From Burkholderiaceae bacterium (GTDB taxonomy: Bacteria > Pseudomonadota > Gammaproteobacteria > Burkholderiales > Burkholderiaceae_C): DNA of 64,000 nt. The notes beneath the pieces are model-generated. The model was not told the origin of the DNA. It saw only the letters and a program-made list of their open reading frames with translations, and did no database searches. This document shows positions 35,296 through 43,843 of this stretch, piece by piece; the stretch's first letter is position 1, and each line of letters opens with the position of its first letter. The DNA is taken from NCBI GenBank assembly GCA_024235895.1, contig JACKLM010000004.1:372001-436000 (forward strand). Reading direction: 5' to 3'. Position numbers and translations under genes: made by a program.

Positions 35296-36521
35296 CGCGC
35301 CGTGGCCTCCGCGCGCGAAAGCGTCAACTGGCTGTCGGCGTACTCCAGCGTCCAGCCATCGCGCAAGGCGGCGCGCGCAGTCGCCACCCGCGCCGCATCC
35401 CAGCCCGGCGCACCCAGCGTCAACCGGCCGCGCTCGAACTGCAGCGAGCTCGCCGCCGGCATCCCGTGCGGCCAAAGGCCGGCGGCCACCGCCAGCAGCG
35501 TCTCCAGGTCGCCCTCGCCCGGGCGGCCGGCGGCGACGCGCAGGGCCTCGGTCTCGCGTGCCATCTGGCGCGGAGCGTCGAGCACCGTGCGCAGTTGCGG
35601 GAAGGTGCTGCGCAGCAGCTCGACCATCGCCTGCCTGCGTTCGGCCAGGTCGCGTCGCTCCTGCCAGGCCCACCCATTCAGCCCGGCGAGCTGCACCACG
35701 ATCAGGGCCGCGAGCCCCCAGCGAAGCGGTCGCAGCGCCGGATCGCGCATCCGGCGCCACGCGGTGCGCAGCGCACCGGCGCCGCGGCCGCGCGGGGCGA
35801 GGGCGAACTGGCGGAAATTCCAGCCGGCGGCGGCCGCCTGCAGCGCGCGCTCGGCGGCACCCAGGGCTGCCACCGGCTTGCCGAGCCAGGCCTCGGCCGC
35901 CGCGGCGACGGCCGGCGTCGCGGTCCAGTGCGTACCCTCGGAGGCCGTCGAGACACGCGTGCGCGCCAGCGTGCCGGCCAGCGGCAGCACCGCGACACCC
36001 TGCGCATCGGCCCAGCTCAGCCGCAGCGACTCGGGGTCACCGGGCGTCGGCGTGAAATGCGCCGCGGCCCCGGCACCCGGGGCAAGCGGCGTCGGCGACG
36101 CGGTCAGCATGTCCACCGCGCGCCCGTCGCGCTCGATCGCCGCCAGCAGCGCCGACAGCCATGGCCGGTGCAGCACCGCGACCCAGGCCGGCTCGCCCGG
36201 GCGCGCTCCGGCGGGCAGCGCAAAGTGGAGCTGCGCATCGTCGTCGAGCAGCTGCTCCTCGAGCACCCCCAGCAACGCCTGCGGCATGCGTGCAGCCGGC
36301 GCGCGTGGCAGCGTCGTGCGATGCCACGCGACATCGCCGTCGTCGACGACGACGGCGGTGCGTGACGCGCGCGGCCACGAACGCGGCCCGCCACGGCCTT
36401 GTGCGGCGAGGCTGCGGCCATCGGCGCTGAGCGCCCAGTCCCAGTCACCGTCGGCGGGCAGCGACGCGGCGTCGGGCGCGCGGCGCGCGCGCGGCGGGGC
36501 GAGGACGATCAGCAGCGACAT
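35292..36521 (-). CDS. gspL: Type II secretion protein GspL
   Basis: A 409-residue inner-membrane protein. It has a cytoplasmic actin-like domain (about 1-240) that recruits GspE, a membrane segment near 260-280 (LRWGLAALIVVQLAGLNGWA) and a periplasmic ferredoxin-like domain. The chosen start gives MSLLIVLAPP, a family-like first strand; an in-frame ATG at 36641 would add 40 Arg-rich residues that look non-coding. Unlike the other junctions in this operon, 274 bases separate it from gspK. Confidence 0.92.
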   Translation of the reverse strand: MSLLIVLAPPRARRAPDAASLPADGDWDWALSADGRSLAAQGRGGPRSWPRASRTAVVVDDGDVAWHRTTLPRAPAARMPQALLGVLEEQLLDDDAQLHFALPAGARPGEPAWVAVLHRPWLSALLAAIERDGRAVDMLTASPTPLAPGAGAAAHFTPTPGDPESLRLSWADAQGVAVLPLAGTLARTRVSTASEGTHWTATPAVAAAAEAWLGKPVAALGAAERALQAAAAGWNFRQFALAPRGRGAGALRTAWRRMRDPALRPLRWGLAALIVVQLAGLNGWAWQERRDLAERRQAMVELLRSTFPQLRTVLDAPRQMARETEALRVAAGRPGEGDLETLLAVAAGLWPHGMPAASSLQFERGRLTLGAPGWDAARVATARAALRDGWTLEYADSQLTLSRAEATAR

Positions 36522-36795
36522 CGGGTAGAGATCGATTGTGCGTCGCAAGGGTATGGTGCGCGTCGCCGGCCGTGCCTTGCGCCGCAGCCGGCCCAGACCC
36601 GCGCGCGCACCTCGCGTGCAGCGCGATTGGAACAGATGCAAGCCCGATCCCTGCGTGCCGCACGCGCCAGCGGGGGCGCGGCGTGACGGGCTGCGCGGGT
36701 GGCGTGGGAGAAGCGGTCAGGCGCCGGCGTCGCCGCGGCACGGCAGGCTCGCCCGGCAAGGGTCGAGGGCGCCCGCGAAGGGCCTGCGGCGCCGC

Positions 36796-37830
36796 TCACG
36801 GGGTCGCGCCGTCCAGCGCGCTGCGCCGCTCGGCCCACAGCACCCGGACCTCGCGCCCGCGGCCACCGCCCTGGCGCTCGACGATGGCGAGCTGCTCCAG
36901 CACGCGCTCGTCCATCCGCAGCCGTGCGCGCACGGCGAAGAACGACGACCCGACCGCCACCCGGGCTTCCTCCGCCTGGACCCCCTGCGGCAGTTCGGCG
37001 GCGAGCTCCTGCAGGTTGCGCAGGGGCTGATTCGCGCGCCGTTGCACGATCCGCTCGGCGCTGCCCAGGTCCAACCCGTCGATCGCCGCCACCAGCACCT
37101 CGCGCGCTGCGGTGTTGACGTTGACCGGCGTGGCCTGCGGCAGCAGCGTCGCGTAGGGGGCGAGCCTGTCCAGCGTCGTGCGGTCGAGGCCGAGCCAGGC
37201 GAGCTGTTCGAAGCGCTGCGGCGGCAGCGGCGCGTCGGGGCCGTCGCCGGCGAGCGCGGCGACGAGGCCGTCGGCGATCCGCTGCGCGGTATCGCCAGGC
37301 GCTCCGGCGAGGTCGGCCAGACGCTGCAACGCGGCCACCTGCGCCGGGTCGGCCTCGCCCTGCTCGCCGACCAGCGCCGCGACGTTGAAGCGCGACTGCA
37401 GGTCCTCGATCGCACCCGACAGGAAGACCTCGGGGAGGTCCTCGGCGGTCGGGTCGCGGTCCGCGGCCAGGAAGCTCGACAGCCGCGCCTCGGCCAGCGG
37501 CACCGCCCAGGGCTCGCCCAGATGGTCGACGCCGCTGCTGCGCTTGTCCTCGCGCAGCAGCAGCCTGGCCCAGTCGATCGCGCCGGCGAGGATCCAGCCG
37601 GCCTGCGCGCGCGCGCGCTCGGCCGCCTCGACGCGGATCGCGCGCTCCTGCTGCCAGACCATCGCCGAGGCCAGCGACGCGACCAGCGCGAGGATGGTCA
37701 TCGCCAGCAGCAGCGCGCTGCCACGCTGCGTGCGCGCTCCACCCGCACCCTGCACCGGCGACGCTGGGCGGCGGCTCGAACCCGGCCGGGCTTCGCCGGT
37801 CTCGCGCGCCAGCGCGTTGCAGGCGTTCAT
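36796..37830 (-). CDS. gspK: Type II secretion minor pseudopilin GspK
   Basis: A 344-residue large minor pseudopilin. The processing site is QRG|SALLLAMTILALVASLA (about 36-37), and Glu5 is absent as expected for GspK. The large alpha domain includes VEAAERARAQAGWILAGAI and VNVNTAAREVLVAAIDGL. It caps the tip complex with GspI and GspJ. The start overlaps the gspJ stop by four bases. An Arg-rich leader of ~36 residues is longer than usual. Confidence 0.95.
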   Translation of the reverse strand: MNACNALARETGEARPGSSRRPASPVQGAGGARTQRGSALLLAMTILALVASLASAMVWQQERAIRVEAAERARAQAGWILAGAIDWARLLLREDKRSSGVDHLGEPWAVPLAEARLSSFLAADRDPTAEDLPEVFLSGAIEDLQSRFNVAALVGEQGEADPAQVAALQRLADLAGAPGDTAQRIADGLVAALAGDGPDAPLPPQRFEQLAWLGLDRTTLDRLAPYATLLPQATPVNVNTAAREVLVAAIDGLDLGSAERIVQRRANQPLRNLQELAAELPQGVQAEEARVAVGSSFFAVRARLRMDERVLEQLAIVERQGGGRGREVRVLWAERRSALDGATP

Positions 37831-38525
37831 TCGCTGCGCACCGTGAGCACGAGGTCGCGCGTCAGCGGGCCTTCGTCCAGCTCGACGACGAGGCGCACCC
37901 CCGTGGGCAGCTGCTCGATCGCGCGTGTCGTGCCCGGCGTCGGCGTCGAGGGCGCCAGCCCGGCGCGCTCGGCCAGGTCGCCGCTGGACTGCGCGTTGCT
38001 CCAGCCGTTGCCGCGGTAGAAGTAGATTTGCCAGTCGCCGGCGCCGTCCACCAGCCGAAGCTGGCCGGGCTCGGAGCCGGTGAGCTGCTGGCTCGCGAGC
38101 CACTGGTCCTGCAGGGCCTCGGCTGCCGTCGTCGGCGGACCGGCCCAGCGCCACCAAGCGCCGTCGCGCACCGCCCAGGCGACGACCTGCACGCCGCCTT
38201 CGGTGGTGCGCGTCAGCCGCAGCGTGCGGCCGTCGAATTGCAGCGCCGGCACCGCCGGTGATTCGTGCAGCGCGTCGAGATCCTGCGACCACTGCGTCAG
38301 CACCGTGTGAAGACGGAGCGTGCGGTCGACTGCCGCATGGGTCACCTCGCGCGCGCGCACCATCCCGTCGACCCCCTGCCAGGCCATGCCGGCGAGCACC
38401 GACATCGCCACCAGCGCCACCAGCAGCTCGACCAGCGTGAAGCCGCGCGCGCCACAGCGGGCGGGGCACCGCCCGGGCCTCGCGGCGACGCGCCAGGCAG
38501 CGCTGGCGGCCAGCGCGAGCGTCAC
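37827..38525 (-). CDS. gspJ: Type II secretion minor pseudopilin GspJ
   Basis: A 232-residue minor pseudopilin with prepilin site ARG|FTLVELLVALVAMSVLAG. The chosen GTG start gives a 27-residue leader and overlaps the gspI stop by four bases (GTGA). The C-terminal beta domain includes GDWQIYFYRGNGWSNAQ. It forms the pseudopilus tip with GspI and GspK. Confidence 0.93.
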   Translation of the reverse strand: MTLALAASAAWRVAARPGRCPARCGARGFTLVELLVALVAMSVLAGMAWQGVDGMVRAREVTHAAVDRTLRLHTVLTQWSQDLDALHESPAVPALQFDGRTLRLTRTTEGGVQVVAWAVRDGAWWRWAGPPTTAAEALQDQWLASQQLTGSEPGQLRLVDGAGDWQIYFYRGNGWSNAQSSGDLAERAGLAPSTPTPGTTRAIEQLPTGVRLVVELDEGPLTRDLVLTVRSE

Positions 38526-38965
38526 CGTGCCCCCTGCACGGTCGACACGCTGAGCAGGACCTGCCCGTCGTCGTCGACGACGACGGCGTCGATGCGGCGG
38601 AAGTTGGGGTTCGGCGTCGCGCGCGTTCGCAGCTGCCCCTGGTAGCTGCGGCCGAGCTGTTCGCAGGCGAAGTCGGCGTCGCCGATGCCCGGCAGCTGGC
38701 CCGTCAGCCGCAGCCCGGCGAGCGCGTTGTCGGCACACCACTGTGCCGCCGAGACCGCGGCGAGCCGCTCGGCGTTGCCGGTCAGGCTACCGGCGGCACG
38801 CAGCCCGGCCGCCAGCGCGACGCCGACGATCGCCAGCGCGACCAGCACCTCCAGCAGCGTGAAGCCGCGCGGCAGCTCGTGCCGTGCCCAGCAGGAGTGC
38901 CGGTGTCGTTGCGAGCCGCCCCCGACGGGTGACGCCGGGCAACGCGCATCGACCGCTCGATCCAT
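38522..38965 (-). CDS. gspI: Type II secretion minor pseudopilin GspI
   Basis: A 147-residue minor pseudopilin. The prepilin motif is PRG|FTLLEVLVALAIVGVAL after a long ~34-residue leader (MDRAVDARCPASPVGG). The mature domain carries WCADNALAGLRL, typical of GspI. The leader is unusually long; a shorter start near 38881 cannot be excluded. It starts 12 bases after the end of gspH. Confidence 0.92.
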   Translation of the reverse strand: MDRAVDARCPASPVGGGSQRHRHSCWARHELPRGFTLLEVLVALAIVGVALAAGLRAAGSLTGNAERLAAVSAAQWCADNALAGLRLTGQLPGIGDADFACEQLGRSYQGQLRTRATPNPNFRRIDAVVVDDDGQVLLSVSTVQGAR

Positions 38966-38977
38966 GCGCGGGACCCG

Positions 38978-39559
38978 TCAGGCCGTCGCGCGAGCGGCGT
39001 GGCGGCCGCGCGCGGCGCGCTCGACCGCGGGCTGTGCCGGCGCGAACGGCCCCAGACCGTCGGTCGCGAGCTCGAGGCGCTGCGCGCCCAGCGTCAGCAC
39101 GATCCGCTGGGCGCCGATGATCGCCTCCGGCCCGAGCACGATGCGCGCGGGCGCCACCGTGGCGCCTGCGGCCCGGCCGAAACCGCCGGCGGCGCTCGCA
39201 TCCGCATCGGCCGGCCGCACCTCGGCGCGCACCTGCTGGTCGAGCCAGTCCCGATGCCGCGCCGCCTCGCCGGGCAGGCCGACGAAGCGGAAACCCTCGT
39301 GGCCCTGGTCGGACCGCGCAGGCAGCCACCACACGGCGATTCCCGTGGCGCGCGACTCGGCACGCGCGGCCTCGAGCAGCGCGGCCAGGCGTGCCGCCTC
39401 GCGCGCGAGGCGGTCGGCCGCCGGGTCGCGCAGCGCCAGGGTCACCGCGCCAGCGGTCAGCGCGACGATGGCGACGACGACGAGCAGTTCGACCAGCGTG
39501 AACCCGGCCGCCACCGCGCGCGGCGGCGCCGTCCTATTGCCACGAGCCGATATCCGCAT
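38978..39559 (-). CDS. gspH: Type II secretion minor pseudopilin GspH
   Basis: A 193-residue minor pseudopilin. The prepilin motif is AAG|FTLVELLVVVAIVALTAG after an 18-residue leader. It has the GspH domain landmark ARAESRATGIAVWWLP. The start lies inside the 3' end of gspG (26-base overlap), so translation is probably coupled. Confidence 0.93.
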   Translation of the reverse strand: MRISARGNRTAPPRAVAAGFTLVELLVVVAIVALTAGAVTLALRDPAADRLAREAARLAALLEAARAESRATGIAVWWLPARSDQGHEGFRFVGLPGEAARHRDWLDQQVRAEVRPADADASAAGGFGRAAGATVAPARIVLGPEAIIGAQRIVLTLGAQRLELATDGLGPFAPAQPAVERAARGRHAARATA

Positions 39560-39989
39560 CCAGACCCTCGCCGCCGGGCTGGCCGTCGGCGCCGAAGCTG
39601 AAGACGTCGATGTCGCCGTGCACGCCCGGGTTGAGATACTGGTAAGGACGGCCCCAAGGGTCGTCGGGGAGCTTGTCGAGGTAGCGCTTCCAGCTCGTCG
39701 GCACCGGGCCCGTCTCGGGCCGCGACGCCAGCGCCTGCAGACCCTGCTCAGCGGTCGGATAGCGCTGGTTGTCCAGCCGGTACAGCTTGAGCGCCTGCAC
39801 CAGGTTGCCGACGTCGGTGCGCGCCGCGGTCACGCGCGCGTCGTCGGCGCGGTCGAGTACGTTGGGCACGATCAGCGCCGCCAGCACGCCGATGATGACC
39901 AGCACCACCATCAGCTCGATGAGTGTGAAACCTGGCGCAAGGCGGCGCCGATGCGGCATGGGGCGGTACATCGCGGCGTGGTCGGGCAT
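39534..39989 (-). CDS. gspG: Type II secretion major pseudopilin GspG
   Basis: A 151-residue major pseudopilin. The prepilin site is APG|FTLIELMVVLVIIGVLAAL. The C-terminal calcium-binding region reads YQYLNPGVHGDIDVFSFGAD. The mature part is of standard length. Three in-frame ATGs (39989, 39971, 39959) could start it; none has a strong ribosome site. It is the first gene of the leftward gsp operon and is divergent from gspC, with a promoter region of only ~26 bases between starts, so control elements may lie inside coding sequence. Confidence 0.95.
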   Translation of the reverse strand: MPDHAAMYRPMPHRRRLAPGFTLIELMVVLVIIGVLAALIVPNVLDRADDARVTAARTDVGNLVQALKLYRLDNQRYPTAEQGLQALASRPETGPVPTSWKRYLDKLPDDPWGRPYQYLNPGVHGDIDVFSFGADGQPGGEGLDADIGSWQ

Positions 39990-40015
39990 CGTCGGCGCAT
40001 GATAATGGAGTGGTG

Positions 40016-40723
40016 ATGACGCAACGAGCGGCGCGCTGGCTGGGGTTCGCCATCTGGGCGGGCGTCGCGGCGTCGGCCGTCTTCTGGGGTCTGCGGCTGT
40101 TCGCCACCGGCCCGAGCCTGCCGCCGCAGGCGGTCGCGATCGCGCCACAGGCGCTGTCGGGGGGCGACGTCTCGCGCGTTCTCGGTGCCGCACCGGCGTC
40201 GGCGCCGGCCACGCCGGTCGTCCCGCTGGCACCGGCGTCGTCCCGCTTCGCACTGCTGGGCATCGTCGCGCCGCGCGGCGAGTCGGCGGCCGCGGAGGGT
40301 CTGGCGCTGATCGCGGTCGACGGCAAGCCGCCGCGTGCGCTGCGCGTCGGCGCGCGCGTCGACGGCGATCTGGTGCTGCAGCGCGTTCATGCGCGCGGGG
40401 TCGAGCTCGGCACCCGAGGCGGCGCGCCCGCCTTCTCGCTCGCGGCACCCGCGCTGCCGCCGCCGGGTTCGGCGACCGCCCCGGGAGGTCGGCCGCTGCC
40501 GCCGCCGCGCGTGCTGCCGACGCCAGTGCCGCGCGTGCTGCCGACGCCGGTGCCGCGCACCGCGCCGACGCCGGCGCCCGTCACCGCGCCGACGCCGTCG
40601 ATCCAGCCAGTTTTTCCCGATGATGAAGCCACGGGCGAGCCGCCCGCCGACGAGGTGATCGACGAGGAGGTCCCCGCGACCTCCGAGCACTCACCTACCC
40701 GTCCGGGCAGGCTGACGCAGTGA
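40016..40723 (+). CDS. gspC: Type II secretion protein GspC
   Basis: A 235-residue bitopic protein linking the inner platform to GspD. It has one membrane segment (about 9-30) and an HR domain (about 70-140: FALLGIVAPRGE, GLALIAVDGKPPRALRVGA). There is no C-terminal PDZ or coiled coil; the last ~85 residues are a Pro/Thr/Val repeat (PRVLPTPVPRVLPTPVPR) followed by an acidic stretch. The ATG is preceded by TGGAG; two in-frame GTG codons lie directly before it. It is divergent from gspG and converges on the CobT-like gene. Confidence 0.9.
   Translation: MTQRAARWLGFAIWAGVAASAVFWGLRLFATGPSLPPQAVAIAPQALSGGDVSRVLGAAPASAPATPVVPLAPASSRFALLGIVAPRGESAAAEGLALIAVDGKPPRALRVGARVDGDLVLQRVHARGVELGTRGGAPAFSLAAPALPPPGSATAPGGRPLPPPRVLPTPVPRVLPTPVPRTAPTPAPVTAPTPSIQPVFPDDEATGEPPADEVIDEEVPATSEHSPTRPGRLTQ
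40505..40552 (+). repeat. 24-base tandem repeat inside gspC
   Basis: Two near-identical 24-base units (CCGCGCGTGCTGCCGACGCC plus four bases) encode PRVLPTPV twice; degraded units continue to about 40600. In-frame length change here would alter the periplasmic linker of GspC without breaking it. Confidence 0.75.
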
Positions 40724-40739
40724 CTCGCCGCCGGCGTGC

Positions 40740-41921
40740 TCAGCGCGCGCCGCGACCCGCCACGTCGACGCCGGCGGCCGCCGCCACGGCGGCATCGATG
40801 CGGGCTGCGGGTGCGGCCAAGCCCGAGTCCGGTCCGGCCACGCCGGCGGTCGCTGCCAACGACGCGCCTTCGCTGGCCGCCATCGCCCCCGGTTGGGTCG
40901 GCCCCGGGTCCTCGCCCTCCGCGACCTCGGTCAGCAGCGCGGCCGCGCTGCGCACCAGCGGCCACGAAAGCGTCGCGCCGGTGCCGTCGGCGCACTCCAG
41001 CCCGAGCTCCAGCAGCGCGCTGGCGCGGAACAAGGCCAGCGCGCGCGTCAGCCCGCGGTGCGAGTGGCTGCGGCAGAAGATGCAGTAGTCGGTCACCGGG
41101 GTGGCGATGCGCGACGCCGTCATCAGCGCCGCGCACGCCGGCAGCCCGTCGACCATCAGCAGGTGACGCTTGCTCGCCGCCACCAGCATCGCGCCGACCA
41201 TCACCGCCATCTCGAAGCCGCCGAAGGCCGCCAGCACCTCGACCGGGTCGACGACGTTGCGGTGTCGGGACTGTGCGGCCTGAAGCACGCCCGACAGCGG
41301 CATCGCCTGCCCGGCCGGCTGGCGCTGCGGGTCGCCGGCCAGTTCGCGCACCGGCACGTCGCACAGGCGCGACAGCACCAGCGCCGCGCTCTCGTCGCCA
41401 CCCACGCCCAGCCCGGCACACACCAGCACGTTGCCGCGCAGCGAGTCGCCGATCTCCATGCCCGCGCGCATCGCCGCGTGCGCCTGGTCCACCGTCATCG
41501 CGGCGACTGCGCGCGGATTGCGCGTGCCGTGCGCGATCTTGCGCATCAGCAGCCGGTCGTGGGTCCGCATGTCGGCCGCGATGCCGCAGTCGACGACCGA
41601 CAGATCCAGGCCCTGGGTGCGCGCGTAGACCGCCATCGGCCAGCGCCCGGCCAGCAGCTGCTCGACCTGCTCGGCGGTCGTCGGCTGCCCGGGCGCGGTC
41701 AGCCCCTCGACCGCGATCCCGTGGTCGGCGGCGAAGACGATGAGTTGCGGGTCGACGAAGCTCGGCTTGAGCGTATTCATCATCAGCCCCAGCCGCAGCG
41801 CCAGCGGTTCCAGCTCGCCCAGGCTGCCGATGGCCGCACTGCGGCGTTGCAGCTTCTCCTGCAGCGCACGTTCGAGCAGCGGGTTGGCGCTCGGGGCGAT
41901 CAGCGATCGGGTCGCGGACAT
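40740..41921 (-). CDS. CobT-family phosphoribosyltransferase with altered active site
   Basis: A 393-residue member of the family of nicotinate-nucleotide:dimethylbenzimidazole phosphoribosyltransferase, which makes alpha-ribazole phosphate for cobamide lower ligands. Family marks are VFAADHGIAVEGLTAPGQPT, KIAHGTRNP and AFGGFEMAVMVGAML. In place of the usual GEMGIGNTT loop it reads AGLGVGGDES (169-178), and in place of GEGTGA it reads CADGTGA (310-316), so both glutamates described as catalytic in Salmonella CobT appear to be missing or changed. An Ala-rich tail of ~50 residues is added. No other cobalamin genes or cobalamin riboswitch are nearby. It may be a paralogue with another base or role. 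Confidence 0.8.
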   Translation of the reverse strand: MSATRSLIAPSANPLLERALQEKLQRRSAAIGSLGELEPLALRLGLMMNTLKPSFVDPQLIVFAADHGIAVEGLTAPGQPTTAEQVEQLLAGRWPMAVYARTQGLDLSVVDCGIAADMRTHDRLLMRKIAHGTRNPRAVAAMTVDQAHAAMRAGMEIGDSLRGNVLVCAGLGVGGDESAALVLSRLCDVPVRELAGDPQRQPAGQAMPLSGVLQAAQSRHRNVVDPVEVLAAFGGFEMAVMVGAMLVAASKRHLLMVDGLPACAALMTASRIATPVTDYCIFCRSHSHRGLTRALALFRASALLELGLECADGTGATLSWPLVRSAAALLTEVAEGEDPGPTQPGAMAASEGASLAATAGVAGPDSGLAAPAARIDAAVAAAAGVDVAGRGAR

Positions 41922-42023
41922 GGAGCTCCTCGGCGGTGGGCGGGCCGGGCCGGGCTGGCACCTGGCGGCGCCGCGCGCAGCATACGCGAGCGCACGAGCG
42001 CCGGCACCGACCCGGTCAGGCGC

Positions 42024-43586
42024 TCAGCGCAGGAAAAGCTTGTAGACCGGGTTGGCGGTTTCCTCCGCCCACGGGTAGGCCAGCGTGCGCAGGAACTGCG
42101 CGAACGCGGCGTCGTCGCACGCCGGCACCTGGATGCCGACCAGGATGCGCCCGTAGTCGGCGCCCTGGTTGCGGTAGTGGAACAGGCTGATATTCCAGCC
42201 CGGGTGCATCGCTGCCAGGAATCGCATCAGCGCCCCCGGGCGCTCGGGGAAGACGAAGCGGAACAGCCGCTCGTCGGCCGCCAGCTCGCTGCGCCCGCCG
42301 ACCATGTGGCGGATGTGCTCCTTGGCCAGCTCGTCGCCGGTCAAGTCGACGGTCGCGAAGCCGTGGCGCTCGAACTGGCGCACGATGCGCGCCGCCTCGT
42401 CGCGCGTGCGGATCGCGATGCCGACGAAGACATGCGCGAGCTGCGGGTCGGAGATGCGGTAGTTGAACTCGGTCACCGCGTGCGGGCCGATCAGCGCGCA
42501 GAAGCGCTTGAACGACCCGCGCTCCTCGGGGATCGTGACCGCGAACAGCGCCTCGCGCTGCTCGCCGACCTCGGCGCGCTCGGCGACGAATCGCAAGCGG
42601 TCGAAGTTGATGTTGGCGCCGCAGGTGATGGCGACGAAGGTCCGCCCCTTGAGCCCGTGCTGCGCGGCATAGGCCTTCATCCCCGCGACGCCGAGCGCCC
42701 CGGCGGGCTCCATCACGCTGCGCGTATCCTGGAACACATCCTTGATCGCGGCGCAGACGGCGTCGGTGTCGACGGCGACGAAGTCGTCGACCAGCGCGCG
42801 CGCGAGGCGGTAGGTCTCGCGCCCGACCAGCTTGACCGCGGTCCCGTCGGAGAACAGCCCGACGTCGGCGAGCTCGACGCGCCGGCCGCGGCGCACCGAG
42901 CGCAGCATGGCGTCGGAGTCGACCGTCTGCACGCCGACGACGCGGATCTCCGGCCGCAGCGCCTTCAGGTAGGCCGCCACCCCGGAGATCAGCCCTCCGC
43001 CGCCGATGGCGACGAAGACGGCGTCGATCGGCCCGGCGTGCTGGCGCAGGATCTCCATCCCGACCGTGCCCTGGCCGGCGATCACGTCCGGGTCGTCGAA
43101 CGGGTGGACGAAGCTCAGCCCGCGCTCGCGCTCGAGCGTCAGCGCGTGGCCGTAGGCGTCGGAGTAGCTCTCGCCGTGCAGCACGACCTCGCCACCGCGC
43201 GCGCGCACGGCGTCGATCTTGACCTTGGGCGTCGTCACCGGCATCACGACGACCGCCTTGCAACCGAGCTTGCGCGCGGCCAGGGCGACCCCTTGCGCGT
43301 GGTTGCCGGCCGATGCGCAGATGACGCCGCGCGCGAGCTGCTCGGCGCCCAGGTGCGCCATCTTGTTGTAGGCGCCGCGCAGCTTGAAGCTGAACACCGG
43401 CTGCTGGTCCTCGCGCTTGAGCAGCACGTGGTTGCCGATGCGGCGCGACAGGTCGGGCGCGGGCTCGAGCGGCGACTCGATCGCGACGTCGTAGACGCGT
43501 GCGGTCAGGATGCGCTTGAGGTAGGCGTTGGCGATGCGCGCCGCAGCGGGCTTCAGCGGGGCTTCGGGCGGAGCGGTGGGCTTCAT
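42024..43586 (-). CDS. ilvA: Threonine ammonia-lyase (biosynthetic, IlvA)
   Basis: A 520-residue PLP enzyme that converts threonine to 2-oxobutanoate, the first step of isoleucine synthesis. The PLP lysine is in VFSFKLRGAYNKM (Lys68), the phosphate loop is GGGGLISGVAAYL and SAGNHAQGVA is present. Two ACT-like regulatory domains occupy about 330-520 (FAVTIPEERGSFKRFCAL; FRFVFPERPGALMRFL), as in feedback-inhibited IlvA. The start giving MKPTAPPEAP is preferred to an ATG at 43616. A promoter-terminator unit lies ~160 bases upstream. Confidence 0.96.
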   Translation of the reverse strand: MKPTAPPEAPLKPAAARIANAYLKRILTARVYDVAIESPLEPAPDLSRRIGNHVLLKREDQQPVFSFKLRGAYNKMAHLGAEQLARGVICASAGNHAQGVALAARKLGCKAVVVMPVTTPKVKIDAVRARGGEVVLHGESYSDAYGHALTLERERGLSFVHPFDDPDVIAGQGTVGMEILRQHAGPIDAVFVAIGGGGLISGVAAYLKALRPEIRVVGVQTVDSDAMLRSVRRGRRVELADVGLFSDGTAVKLVGRETYRLARALVDDFVAVDTDAVCAAIKDVFQDTRSVMEPAGALGVAGMKAYAAQHGLKGRTFVAITCGANINFDRLRFVAERAEVGEQREALFAVTIPEERGSFKRFCALIGPHAVTEFNYRISDPQLAHVFVGIAIRTRDEAARIVRQFERHGFATVDLTGDELAKEHIRHMVGGRSELAADERLFRFVFPERPGALMRFLAAMHPGWNISLFHYRNQGADYGRILVGIQVPACDDAAFAQFLRTLAYPWAEETANPVYKLFLR

Positions 43587-43738
43587 CGGCGGGGTGCGGG
43601 CGGCGGCGCGCATCATAGGCGCTGGCGCGCGCCGGCAGGCGGTGCGACCGGTGCGATGGCGGTCCGGCGGCGCAGGCCGACCCTTCACGGCCGCGCCGCG
43701 CGCGGCGTCGCCGACGGCGCCTCACGAACCGCGGGCCG

Positions 43739-43775
43739 AAGAAAGAAAAATGGCCCGGAGCCAGGGCCCCGGGCC
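43739..43775 (-). terminator. Intrinsic terminator between the small-RNA promoter and ilvA
   Basis: A GGCCCGG/CCGGGCC stem with further G-C pairs inside is followed on the minus strand by ATTTTTCTTTCTT. Leftward transcription toward ilvA would meet it first. No minus-strand gene ends here, so it terminates a short transcript. Confidence 0.7.
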
Positions 43776-43837
43776 GAATCCACCCTTTGGGGAGGTGGAG
43801 GAGACAAGCGGCGGGCGCTGCCCTCGCATCGCCCATG
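43745..43837 (-). ncRNA. Candidate small RNA or attenuated leader upstream of ilvA
   Basis: On the minus strand a promoter (-35 TTGCAC at 43867-43872, 17-base spacer, -10 TAGACT at 43844-43849) is followed by ~90 bases ending in a strong intrinsic terminator. The terminator stem is GGCCCGG/CCGGGCC (43752-43758 with 43769-43775), then ATTTTTCTTTC. The transcript has an unpaired CU-rich stretch (CTCCTCCACCTCCCC) resembling anti-Shine-Dalgarno loops of known small RNAs, and a short CCACC/GGGTGG stem. It could instead be an attenuator: an internal ATG frame contains a Leu-Leu-His-Leu run. No similarity to a named RNA was established. Confidence 0.5.
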
Positions 43838-43843
43838 GCCGGC

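Noticed and set aside
36538..38019. Long plus-strand frames opposite gspK and gspJ
   Set aside because: Antisense shadows of the pseudopilin genes; the minus-strand products have prepilin motifs and overlapping starts and stops.
41922..42023. Possible cobalamin riboswitch before the CobT-like gene
   Set aside because: The 102-base gap lacks a recognisable B12 box and is too short for the full aptamer.
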